Below, piece by piece: positions 1 through 6,760 of a stretch of 11,861 bases of DNA (position 1 is its first letter; every line of letters starts with the position of its first letter). Location: positions 1 to 11,861 of the forward strand of contig URWU01000022.1 of assembly GCA_900551585.1 (NCBI GenBank). Reading direction: 5' to 3'. The position numbers were made by a program, and so were the translations under genes. The stretch is from an uncultured Alphaproteobacteria bacterium. GTDB taxonomy: Bacteria > Pseudomonadota > Alphaproteobacteria > RF32 > CAG-239. Below the pieces are notes generated by a model. It worked only from the letters and a program-made list of their open reading frames with translations. It ran no database searches and had not been told where the DNA came from.

Positions 1-1
1 A

Positions 2-151
2 TCCCAAGCCCCTGCTCCGTTGATTTCGGCGGAAGAGACTGTTCCCGCAATTGAAAATGCGCCGGCTGCTGAAAATGAAAATCAGCTGATTGAATTTGAG
101 GAAGTGGAAGAAGAACCGCTTGATATTGATGCCGAAGCATTGAAAGAATGA
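2..151 (+). CDS. C-terminal end of an unidentified acidic protein (partial)
   Basis: An open frame enters from the left edge and ends at TGA 149-151, giving 49 residues. The peptide is rich in Ala, Pro and Glu, then strongly acidic (it contains EFEEVEEEP and ends DIDAEALKE), which suggests a disordered tail. No domain or motif is visible, so no function can be given. It is the only gene on the plus strand and it converges on the gene at 233-652, with a shared terminator between them. That the frame is coding is inferred from its biased composition and from the terminator placed about 30 bases after the stop. Confidence 0.6.
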   Translation, partial: SQAPAPLISAEETVPAIENAPAAENENQLIEFEEVEEEPLDIDAEALKE

Positions 152-179
152 TAGCAATATTGTTATTTTACAGAAACAA

Positions 180-208
180 AAAAGGTTCTTCTTTATGAAG
201 AACCTTTT
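180..208. terminator. Bidirectional intrinsic terminator
   Basis: A perfect 12-bp inverted repeat, AAAAGGTTCTTC (180-191) and GAAGAACCTTTT (197-208), is separated by a 5-base loop. Read on the minus strand the stem is followed by a long T-rich run (TTTTTTTGTTT), the better terminator direction, and it serves the gene ending at 233. Read on the plus strand it ends in TTTT-GCC-TTTATT and can serve the gene ending at 151. Its place between two convergent genes supports use from both sides. Confidence 0.85.
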
Positions 209-232
209 GCCTTTATTAAAACCATAAAGTTA

Positions 233-652
233 TTACAAAATCAGAACCGGCCGGACATAGAAAAAATCAATGCTCTTACTGCCCTTGTCTATATAGCCAT
301 TGCTGAAACCCTGGTACCAAGCGTGGTATTTACTATACTCGGCAGCCCAAGAGTAATACTTAAGCATCACTGCACCGATTTCTTTCAAAGCCCGATAAAG
401 CCCTCTTGATAAGTTTTCAAATTCATATTGTAAACTATTATCGACCGGACACAATTGTGCCGTGATACCGTTAATAACAATAGTTTTACAATAGGCTGCA
501 GCCTCATACCAAGTCATCGTTTTTTTTGAAACATGTTTAAGAAAAACAATGTTTTTATAAACTACCCCGACAGTTTCACCGCTGGTTTCATCATAATAAA
601 TTTGATAACCGTTGGAAGTTTTTTCTTGTTTAACTAAATTGTTTTTGTCCAT
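233..652 (-). CDS. Short DUF1566/Lcl-C-like protein, function unknown
   Basis: This encodes 139 residues with no signal peptide or membrane segment. The middle and end resemble the DUF1566 / Lcl C-terminal type of domain: a TWYEAAAYC segment near residues 47-55, an aromatic block around 99-116 (KYYSWAAEYSKYHAWYQGF), a glycine turn, and a terminal FYVRPVLIL. Such domains are usually parts of larger surface or secreted proteins with a lectin-like fold, whereas this copy is short and looks cytoplasmic. It has two cysteines, C55 and C68. The start ATG at 650-652 has no clear Shine-Dalgarno, although a good promoter lies about 40 bases upstream. It appears monocistronic, with a terminator at 180-208. 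The family assignment rests on pattern only; the role is unknown. Confidence 0.7.
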   Translation of the reverse strand: MDKNNLVKQEKTSNGYQIYYDETSGETVGVVYKNIVFLKHVSKKTMTWYEAAAYCKTIVINGITAQLCPVDNSLQYEFENLSRGLYRALKEIGAVMLKYYSWAAEYSKYHAWYQGFSNGYIDKGSKSIDFFYVRPVLIL

Positions 653-691
653 AATTATGTTTTAAAGGGTTAATAATATTCATTCAATGCA

Positions 692-720
692 ACGATAGAG
701 TTTTCCGCGCTTTTTGTCAA
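692..720 (-). promoter_or_regulatory. Sigma70-type promoter for the DUF1566-like gene
   Basis: On the minus strand a perfect -35 TTGACA (715-720) is followed after exactly 17 bases by TATCGT (692-697), a 4/6 match to the -10 consensus. The predicted transcript start near 685 leaves a leader of about 33 bases before the ATG at 652. No ribosome binding site is evident in that leader. Confidence 0.65.
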
Positions 721-753
721 TATTCCTTAAAAAAAATTATTACATGCTTATGG

Positions 754-2199
754 TTATTTATGCCAGAAATTACGGGTGAAAACGACGAGAACGGTTAAGA
801 CTTCCAAACGGCCCAAGAGCATGGCAAAAGAACAGACATATTTGGCAAAATCTGACAAAGGCGCAAAGCTTCCGGCAGGTCCGACAATTTTGCCGACGCC
901 GGGGCCATCATTGGTAATACAGCCTATTACGGCGCTGAATGCGGTTGTAAAATCCAATCCGGTGATTGCCAGCAAAACAGTCAGAACAACAATGCTGAAT
1001 CCGAAAGAAGTTACGAAAATAAAGACCGATGAAATAATCTCATTGCTGACCGTCAAGTCTTTGATTTTAACCGGTAAGACGCGGTTCGGCTCGGTCAGGT
1101 TGATAAAAGCCTTTTTCAAAAAAGCAAAAATGACCTGCCAGCGAAAGATTTTTATGCCGCCGGCCGTTGAACCGGTGCAGCCGCCGGTCAGGGCAAAGAT
1201 GATAAAAATTGTCTGTGCAAAGGCGCCCCACTTCATATAGTCGGTAGAGGCAAAGCCGCAGTCTGTGGTGATGGAGACAATATTAAAAGCTGAAACCCGC
1301 AATGCCGACCAGAAATTATATTCTGTGTCATTAAATGTCAGCCATACGGTGGTAAACAGAATATAAAAAGCAAGGGTTTTTAAGAAAAAAGGGACTTGAA
1401 CCGTGCGGAAAGAATGGGAATCTCTTCTTTGCAGCAAAACCAGATAATAAGTCAGCGGCAAGGAACCGGCAATCATTCCGGCAATCAAAACCAATTCAAT
1501 ACTCAGGCTGTTAAAGTAGCCGACAGAAGCAGTTTTGGTTGAAAAACCGCCGGTGGAAACCGCGGACATAGCATGATTGATAGCGTCAAAACGCCCCATT
1601 CCGGCCAAAATCAGCCCGATAAAGGTCAAAATGACAAGTATGCCGTAGATAATGATAATTCTTTTGGCTATATAGCTGATTTTAGGCATTAATTTATCAT
1701 TTAAATCAGAGTTTTCGCGTTGAAAAATCTGCATGCCGCCAATCCCTAAGAAAGGTAACAGCGCAACCGCAAAAATCACGATACCGACACCGCCCAAGCC
1801 GTTGAGAAGAGAACGCCACAGCAAAACGGCCTTGGAGGTATTATCAATATCAGTCAAGATTGTGCCGCCGGTGGTGGTGATGCCGGAAGTTGCCTCAAAA
1901 ATGGCATCAGCCCAATTATAGGTCGTGCCGGATAGCATGAACGGCAAAGAAGCCAAAAGCGACAAAGACAGCCAGCTGATGGTTGTCAGCAGATATCCCT
2001 GGCGAATGGAAATCTTGTCAATTTTGGTGCGGTTGCCCAAAAACAGCGATAAGCCGATGAACAAAGAAATAATCGCTGACGTGATAAAAGGCGACCAGTC
2101 ATGATTGGAATAATAAATATCAACAGCGGCCGGAAAAAGCATAGCCAGCCCCAAGACGCTGATAAAATATCCGCTAATCATCAGAACCGGCTGCCACAT
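754..2199 (-). CDS. trkH: Trk-type potassium uptake protein TrkH
   Basis: TrkH is the membrane subunit of the Trk potassium transporter, in which cytoplasmic TrkA gates a four-repeat channel-like pore. The 481 residues match the usual length (E. coli TrkH is 483). All four pore-loop filters are visible: SGITTTGGT at 105-113, SAVSTGGFS at 212-220, SITTDCGFAS at 309-318, and CITNDGPGVG at 427-436. Hydrophobic segments alternate throughout, and the GGCTGSTAGGIKIFR segment (339-353) typical of the family is intact. The start ATG has AAAGGA about nine bases upstream. It lies 46 bases after the SNase-like gene and is probably co-transcribed with metG. No trkA lies in the window. No clear hairpin is seen after the stop, only an A/T run at 729-736. 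Confidence 0.95.
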   Translation of the reverse strand: MWQPVLMISGYFISVLGLAMLFPAAVDIYYSNHDWSPFITSAIISLFIGLSLFLGNRTKIDKISIRQGYLLTTISWLSLSLLASLPFMLSGTTYNWADAIFEATSGITTTGGTILTDIDNTSKAVLLWRSLLNGLGGVGIVIFAVALLPFLGIGGMQIFQRENSDLNDKLMPKISYIAKRIIIIYGILVILTFIGLILAGMGRFDAINHAMSAVSTGGFSTKTASVGYFNSLSIELVLIAGMIAGSLPLTYYLVLLQRRDSHSFRTVQVPFFLKTLAFYILFTTVWLTFNDTEYNFWSALRVSAFNIVSITTDCGFASTDYMKWGAFAQTIFIIFALTGGCTGSTAGGIKIFRWQVIFAFLKKAFINLTEPNRVLPVKIKDLTVSNEIISSVFIFVTSFGFSIVVLTVLLAITGLDFTTAFSAVIGCITNDGPGVGKIVGPAGSFAPLSDFAKYVCSFAMLLGRLEVLTVLVVFTRNFWHK

Positions 2200-2245
2200 T
2201 TTATTATCCTTTTGTCTGAGGCTTTTGAGCCTGTTACATCAAAAA

Positions 2246-3076
2246 TTAATCCAAAGCAACGTTTTTAGAATAACCCCTGTCAACCATTAAACGGTTGATG
2301 TTTTCTCCGTTGACCGTACAGATTGCCGTGCCGATACCCTGATAGGTAAAGGCTTTAATTTGACATTTGATAACGTTTTCACCAATAATCGTTTTCAAAA
2401 AGCTTTTAGCTTCCAAACCTTTTTGGGTGTTCGGATCTACATAAATGCCATGCAGAAAATAAGTTTTTTCATTGATAAGCAGCTCATTGGCGTTGTTCAC
2501 CTGAGCCACACCGGTGATAATTTCTTCATTTTCGGCATAAATGAGCGGCAGTTTTTTCTTGCCTTCTGCCAAAGTGTTGGGCTGCAGCGGCAGGGAAACG
2601 GCGGTATCCGTTTTGGGCTGCGGAGCTGAAAAAGCCGGCGGCAACTGGGCTGTTTTCAAAACATCAATCGCTTCGGGGGTTTCTTTGGCTTTTTCAAACA
2701 TCTGGCGGCGGATATTCTGCGGTGTGGTCTGAGGCGTATCAACCACCTGCTCTATTGCTTTTTCCGGTGATTTGAAACTTTCCATGCCAGGCATGGAGAT
2801 ATTGATATTATCAACCATCGGCATAATTGCCTGAGTTTTTTCGCTGATAACTTCACTAATGCCGCTGGTATGATTTTTGATTTTATTCCAGTACCACAAA
2901 TGGACTTCGGTCGGCTTGGCGCCCATAAAAGTCGGTGCCAGATAAGCAATGATAAGCAGCGGAATGAAAATCAGCGGCCGGCGAATCGGAAAAGTTATAA
3001 AAAGGAATAAGCGGTGGAGAAGCTTGCTCCACCCGCGTAACATCAAATTGTCTTTTCTATCACTTCTTCTTGTCAT
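2246..3076 (-). CDS. Membrane-anchored SNase-like OB-fold protein with degenerate active site
   Basis: The 276 residues comprise a basic N-terminus, one hydrophobic segment at about 34-50 that could anchor the protein with its C-terminus outside the cytoplasm, a Pro/Gln/Thr-rich low-complexity linker (about 75-175), and a C-terminal domain (about 187-274) with staphylococcal-nuclease (thermonuclease) layout: ITGVAQV, FLHGIYVD, KSFLKTIIGENVIKCQI, GTAICTVNGENINRLMVDRG. The usual catalytic positions are replaced. The DGDT motif is NNAN, the arginine of the RLxGID segment is not arginine, and the DRYGR loop reads TYQGIG. Nuclease activity is therefore unlikely, and a structural or binding role is more plausible. 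Cysteines 238 and 253 could pair. The ATG overlaps the metG stop (TAATG) with a weak GGAAG upstream, so translation is probably coupled. Confidence 0.75.
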   Translation of the reverse strand: MTRRSDRKDNLMLRGWSKLLHRLFLFITFPIRRPLIFIPLLIIAYLAPTFMGAKPTEVHLWYWNKIKNHTSGISEVISEKTQAIMPMVDNINISMPGMESFKSPEKAIEQVVDTPQTTPQNIRRQMFEKAKETPEAIDVLKTAQLPPAFSAPQPKTDTAVSLPLQPNTLAEGKKKLPLIYAENEEIITGVAQVNNANELLINEKTYFLHGIYVDPNTQKGLEAKSFLKTIIGENVIKCQIKAFTYQGIGTAICTVNGENINRLMVDRGYSKNVALD

Positions 3077-4767
3077 TATTTAGAACTTCCGTATTTCTCT
3101 TTTAATTCTTCAACTTTCTCAGGTGTAATTCTTTCAAACAAAGCCTCGCCGACGCTGAATTTGTGTCCGGGTTGCAAAGCTTTGATTTCTTCCGCAATAT
3201 TGAAGCCGTCAATAGATTTAATATCTTTCAGGCTTAAGCCAAGGCGGTTCATCATCTCTTCGGAGGTTTTCGGCATAATCGGAGCGCTGAGAATTGCAAA
3301 AATGCGGATTAAGTTAATGCAGGTACGCAGAATGGCTGCGGCACGTTCCGGATTTTCTTTGATAACGGTCCAAGGCTCGGTGGTCGAAATATAGTTATTA
3401 CCCTCAACCCAAATAGCGCGAAGCTCATTCAGGGCTTTGCGGAATTCCAGACTTTTCATATATTTGAAATAGTCATTGGTGCGCTCCTGCAAAACTTTGA
3501 CCAGAGCTGTTTCTGTTTTGGTATCTGCACCGCCGGTAGGAACTGCCTCGCCGATTTTTGAAGCCGTCATTTTCAAAACGCGGGAAACAAAGTTGCCCAA
3601 AACGCCGTTTAAGTCTTTGTTGACCACGCCGGCAAACAAATCGAAAGTAAAGCAGGCATCAGACCCCTCAGGTGCATTAGACATCAACCAGTAGCGCCAA
3701 TAATCAGCAGGATATTCTTTAACGGCGTCTTCGGCAAAAATACCGCGTTTTTCGGATTTTGAAAATTTGCCGCCGTCATAAGTGAGGTAGCTGAACCCTT
3801 TTAAGCTGTTGACCAGCGTCCAGTTTTCTCCGGTGCCGAGCAATGTTGCCGGGAAAGAAATCGAATGGAAAGGCACGTTGTCTTTGCCCATAAACTGGGT
3901 ATAAGTCACGTCTTTGGCATCATACCACCAATCTTTCCAGTTTTTGCCGTTGGCGTCGGCCCATTGTTTGGTAATGCCGATATAGCCGATTGGCGCATCA
4001 AACCAAACATAAAAGACTTTGTCTTCAAAACCGGGTTTATTAACCGGAAAGCCCCATTTCAAATCGCGGGTAATGCAGCGCTCCTGCAGACCTTCTTTGA
4101 GCCATTTCTGAGCAATGGAATAAGCCATATCCGGCCAAAAAGGCTCGCGGGATTTAACCCATTCTGCCAGTTTTGCTTCAATCTGGGGCAATTTTAAGAA
4201 TAAATGCTTGGTTTCACGGACTTCTAAGTTGGTCGAACCGGAAATGGTTGAACGCGGATTGATTAAATCTGTCGGTTCCAGAACTTTGGTGCAGTTTTCG
4301 CATTGGTCGCCGCGGGCTTTGTCATAGCCGCAATGCGGACAGGTTCCTGTAATGTAACGGTCGGGCAGAAAGCGCTCGTCATCAATAGAATAAACCTGTT
4401 TGATGGTTCGCTCTTCAATGAAACCGTTTTTATCAAGCTGCTCAAAAATGTGATAGGTGATTTCTTTATTCTGTTCGCTGCTGGTGCGGCCAAAGCAGTC
4501 AAAAGACAGTTCAAAATCGTCATAAGTTTTTTTATGGCGGGCGTGATATTTGTTGCAGTATTCTTCTACCGGAAGTCCCTCTTTGGCGGCGCCGACTTCG
4601 GACGGAGTGCCGTGTTCATCGGTTCCGGCAATGTATAAAACCTCATTACCCATCATTCGCATAAACCTTGCGTAAACATCTGAGGGCAGCAGGCAGCCAA
4701 TCATATGGCCCAAATGCGGCACTCCGTTAACATAAGGTAATGCGGAAGTAATTAAAGTTTTAGACAT
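3076..4767 (-). CDS. metG: Methionyl-tRNA synthetase, E. coli-like type
   Basis: MetG attaches methionine to tRNA-Met in the cytoplasm. From ATG 4767 the protein has 563 residues: a class I catalytic Rossmann fold with HLGH (18-21) as the HIGH motif and KFSKS (334-338) as KMSKS, a connective domain with a zinc knuckle formed by C143, C146, C156 and C159, and an alpha-helical anticodon-binding domain from about 380. The C-terminal EMAPII-like tRNA-binding/dimerisation domain of E. coli MetG (677 residues) is absent. A second knuckle found in some relatives is lost (YSIDDERF and NPRSTISGS where cysteines would sit). The frame extends upstream to TTG 4782, but GGAG at 4777-4780 overlaps that codon and is well placed for the ATG, which gives the standard MSKTLITSALPYVNG start. 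It has its own promoter, and the next gene overlaps its stop by one base. Confidence 0.97.
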   Translation of the reverse strand: MSKTLITSALPYVNGVPHLGHMIGCLLPSDVYARFMRMMGNEVLYIAGTDEHGTPSEVGAAKEGLPVEEYCNKYHARHKKTYDDFELSFDCFGRTSSEQNKEITYHIFEQLDKNGFIEERTIKQVYSIDDERFLPDRYITGTCPHCGYDKARGDQCENCTKVLEPTDLINPRSTISGSTNLEVRETKHLFLKLPQIEAKLAEWVKSREPFWPDMAYSIAQKWLKEGLQERCITRDLKWGFPVNKPGFEDKVFYVWFDAPIGYIGITKQWADANGKNWKDWWYDAKDVTYTQFMGKDNVPFHSISFPATLLGTGENWTLVNSLKGFSYLTYDGGKFSKSEKRGIFAEDAVKEYPADYWRYWLMSNAPEGSDACFTFDLFAGVVNKDLNGVLGNFVSRVLKMTASKIGEAVPTGGADTKTETALVKVLQERTNDYFKYMKSLEFRKALNELRAIWVEGNNYISTTEPWTVIKENPERAAAILRTCINLIRIFAILSAPIMPKTSEEMMNRLGLSLKDIKSIDGFNIAEEIKALQPGHKFSVGEALFERITPEKVEELKEKYGSSK

Positions 4768-4776
4768 TATAAATTT

Positions 4777-4780
4777 CTCC
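4777..4780 (-). promoter_or_regulatory. Ribosome binding site deciding the metG start
   Basis: On the minus strand GGAG lies nine bases before ATG 4767. It overlaps the alternative upstream TTG at 4780-4782, which therefore cannot use it, so the ATG is preferred. Confidence 0.8.
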
Positions 4781-4818
4781 AAATTTTTTGTTGTTATTTT
4801 TATTAATTTAACTCATGG

Positions 4819-4846
4819 AGTTTACTACATTGTTAATAAATCTCAA
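4819..4846 (-). promoter_or_regulatory. Probable promoter of the metG-SNase-like-trkH unit
   Basis: On the minus strand TTGAGA (4841-4846) and TAAACT (4819-4824) are 16 bases apart, a moderate match to sigma70 boxes. They lie in the gap between the terminator of the preceding alcohol dehydrogenase gene and metG, where a promoter is required. The leader would be about 45 bases and AT-rich. No T-box or S-box-like structure is recognisable in so short a leader. Confidence 0.5.
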
Positions 4847-4848
4847 GT

Positions 4849-4883
4849 AAAAAAAGAGGCTGTTTATTTTCTAAACAGCCCCT
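4849..4883 (-). terminator. Intrinsic terminator after the alcohol dehydrogenase gene
   Basis: Read on the minus strand, AGGGGCTGTTTA (4872-4883) pairs with TAAACAGCCTCT (4855-4866) over 12 bp with one G-U pair and a GAAAA loop. It is followed directly by a run of seven T (4849-4855, the first T closing the stem). It lies about 22 bases beyond the dehydrogenase stop and separates that gene from the metG unit. Confidence 0.9.
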
Positions 4884-4905
4884 TTCCGCTTATTTTTCCT
4901 GTCTG

Positions 4906-6066
4906 TTAATAAATGGCGTCCCTGATAACGCAGGCGGCATCTTGCCTGTCTAATGCGACCGGGTCCAAAGAATATAAAAAGCCCATGGCTTCAAACGAAT
5001 TGGCGGCCAGTTTTTCGGCTTCGTCTTTTTGGATTCCCCATTCGGACAAGCGCAAGTCATTCAAGTTGACATTTTTAATCAGCTCTTTCAAAGCATCTAA
5101 GAACAATTCCGGATTATCGCCGGTTTTGCCCATTGCCCGCGCCATATTCAGATAGCGCTCTTTTACCTTGCTGCGGTCTTTTTTCAACAGATAAGTATAA
5201 TAAGGCACCGACAATGCGACCAGCCCTGCTCCATGCGGTAGTTCAGGATAAAAAGCAGACAGCGCATGCTCCATGGAATGCTCGGAAATGCAGCTGGAAA
5301 TGCTTTCAACCATACCGGCCTGAGTGCTGGCCCAAGCCATTTTCTCACGGGCCTGCAGGTTATTGCCGTCACTCACGGCCTGCGGCAGATATTCATTAAT
5401 CAAACGGATTGAATCAAGCGCATAAAGGTCGCTGACCGGCTGGGCGATGTTGGCCAGATAGCCTTCTACCGAATGGAAAAAAGCGTCCATTCCCTGATAA
5501 GCGGTCAATTTCGGCGGAACGGAAACCATCAGTTCAGGATCAATAATCGAAAAAACCGGAAAAGTCTCTTTTATGCCAAAACCGATTTTTTCATTGGTCC
5601 GGCTGTTTGTTATGACTGTCCAGGGATCTGCTTCCGTGCCTGTGCCGGCAGTGGTCGGAATGGCAATAATCGGCAGAACCGTTTCGCTCAGCTTTTTGCC
5701 GCCTTTGACATAATCCCAATAAGTGCCGGGATTGTTAACCATTATTGCGATTGATTTTGCAGAATCAATTGCCGAGCCGCCGCCGAGGCCGATAATAAAG
5801 TCACAATTTTCGTTGCGGGCCAGTTCTGCAGCTTCCATGACATGGTCTTCTACCGGATTAGGCAAAACTTTATCAAAAACAACGGCTTCCGCGCCCTGCT
5901 GCTGCAAATATTTGATAACGCGCTCAAGATAGCCGAGGCTGCGCATGGAACGACCGTTGGTAATGGTAATCAACGTTTTTTTGCCGGGAAGCGGCCTGGT
6001 TGCCAATTCCTGCAGCTTTCCGCGGCCGAAAATCAGGCGGGTCGGCATAAAATATTCAAAATGCAT
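4906..6066 (-). CDS. Iron-containing (group III) alcohol dehydrogenase
   Basis: This is a cytoplasmic NAD(P)-dependent oxidoreductase of the Fe-ADH family (FucO, YqhD and butanol dehydrogenase relatives), which interconverts alcohols and aldehydes. The 386 residues are full length. The dinucleotide-binding domain carries GLGGGSAIDSAK (93-104) and PTTAGTGTE (137-145). The predicted metal ligands are all present: D194 and H198 in GMDAFFH, H263 in SEHSMEHA, and H278 in LPHGAG. The interval between the last two is one residue longer than in FucO. The substrate and cofactor preference cannot be read from the sequence. AAGGAG (6075-6080) sits eight bases before the ATG. A promoter upstream and a strong terminator downstream suggest an independent unit, possibly for fermentative redox balance or aldehyde removal (inference). 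Confidence 0.93.
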   Translation of the reverse strand: MHFEYFMPTRLIFGRGKLQELATRPLPGKKTLITITNGRSMRSLGYLERVIKYLQQQGAEAVVFDKVLPNPVEDHVMEAAELARNENCDFIIGLGGGSAIDSAKSIAIMVNNPGTYWDYVKGGKKLSETVLPIIAIPTTAGTGTEADPWTVITNSRTNEKIGFGIKETFPVFSIIDPELMVSVPPKLTAYQGMDAFFHSVEGYLANIAQPVSDLYALDSIRLINEYLPQAVSDGNNLQAREKMAWASTQAGMVESISSCISEHSMEHALSAFYPELPHGAGLVALSVPYYTYLLKKDRSKVKERYLNMARAMGKTGDNPELFLDALKELIKNVNLNDLRLSEWGIQKDEAEKLAANSFEAMGFLYSLDPVALDRQDAACVIRDAIY

Positions 6067-6106
6067 GATAAAAACTCCTTATTTGTGATGACTGATAGTT
6101 GCTTAA

Positions 6107-6135
6107 AATATAGGAGCCGGACGTCTATTTATCAA
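6107..6135 (-). promoter_or_regulatory. Sigma70-type promoter for the alcohol dehydrogenase gene
   Basis: On the minus strand TTGATA (6130-6135, 5/6 match) and TATATT (6107-6112, 5/6 match) are separated by exactly 17 bases. The -35 box lies within the last codons of the acetyltransferase gene. The predicted leader is about 35 bases and contains the AAGGAG ribosome binding site at 6075-6080. Confidence 0.65.
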
Positions 6136-6757
6136 GTTCGGCACAAGCTTTTTCAAGAGCTTCGATTTGGTTGTCAAACAAATAAGGTTTAATCTTTTGG
6201 AAATCTGCTTCCGGCAAATCATAGATTTTGAGTTTCAACAGCCGCTCAATGATGTCGGGCGCAAAACGTTTTTTGATTTCTTTGGCGGGATTGCCGCCGA
6301 CAACACTATAAGGGGTGATATCTTTGGTAACAACGGCACCGGCCGCGATTACCGCGCCCTCGCCGATTTTTATGCCCGGCATTATCATTGCACGCATGCC
6401 AATCCATACACCGTCGGCAATTATTGTATCGCCTTTACCCTGATAGCATTCGGTAATTTTTTCATAAGCGGGATAGCAAGAGAACCAATCCATGCGGTGG
6501 GTATTATTGCCGCCCATCAGGATAACGGCTTCCGCGCCGATGCAGACATAATCGCCGATAAAGAGTTTGTCAATCGGCCATTGCGGCTGCCAGCTTTTGA
6601 GACTGTATTCGTCACCGTAATGATAGCGGATGCAGGCTTCCTCAAAATCCGCACCCCAGGCATTGCTGTAATAACTGTGGCTGCCTTTGATGATGATATT
6701 GGGATTTTTAACCGTAGTGCTTAAATATTGCACCTGAGACCAGTGTTTTTCAGCCAT
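6125..6757 (-). CDS. CatB/Vat-like xenobiotic acetyltransferase (hexapeptide repeat)
   Basis: The 210 residues match the length and layout of type B chloramphenicol and streptogramin acetyltransferases (XAT family), trimeric left-handed beta-helix enzymes that use acetyl-CoA. Visible marks are VKNPNIIIKGSHSYYS (16-31), the hexapeptide strands LFIGDYVCIGAEAVIL (65-80), the loop THRMDW with the likely catalytic H87, the second helix section IADGVWIGMRAMIMPG (113-128), and VVGGNPAKEIKKRF (152-165). The tail reads IYDLP where CatB, from memory, has a Trp-rich WWDWP, so the acceptor site may differ. The true acceptor is unknown, and chromosomal homologues often give no resistance. The start is three bases after the DHH gene stop, with GGAATAAAG inside that gene as a possible ribosome site, so it is probably co-translated. 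Confidence 0.85.
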   Translation of the reverse strand: MAEKHWSQVQYLSTTVKNPNIIIKGSHSYYSNAWGADFEEACIRYHYGDEYSLKSWQPQWPIDKLFIGDYVCIGAEAVILMGGNNTHRMDWFSCYPAYEKITECYQGKGDTIIADGVWIGMRAMIMPGIKIGEGAVIAAGAVVTKDITPYSVVGGNPAKEIKKRFAPDIIERLLKLKIYDLPEADFQKIKPYLFDNQIEALEKACAELDK

Positions 6758-6760
6758 ATT

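Noticed and set aside
725..760. Run of eight A (T on the minus strand, 729-736) after trkH as an intrinsic terminator
   Set aside because: No stable stem precedes the run on the minus strand, so it is not called. Termination of the metG-trkH unit may be Rho-dependent or weak.
4768..4848. Possible T-box or SAM-type leader upstream of metG
   Set aside because: Only about 80 AT-rich bases are available, with no recognisable conserved core or leader terminator. The hairpin at 4855-4883 belongs to the dehydrogenase gene.
6167..6724. A 185-codon open frame on the plus strand opposite the acetyltransferase
   Set aside because: The minus-strand frame carries a complete XAT signature and fits the operon spacing, so the plus-strand frame is a codon-bias shadow.
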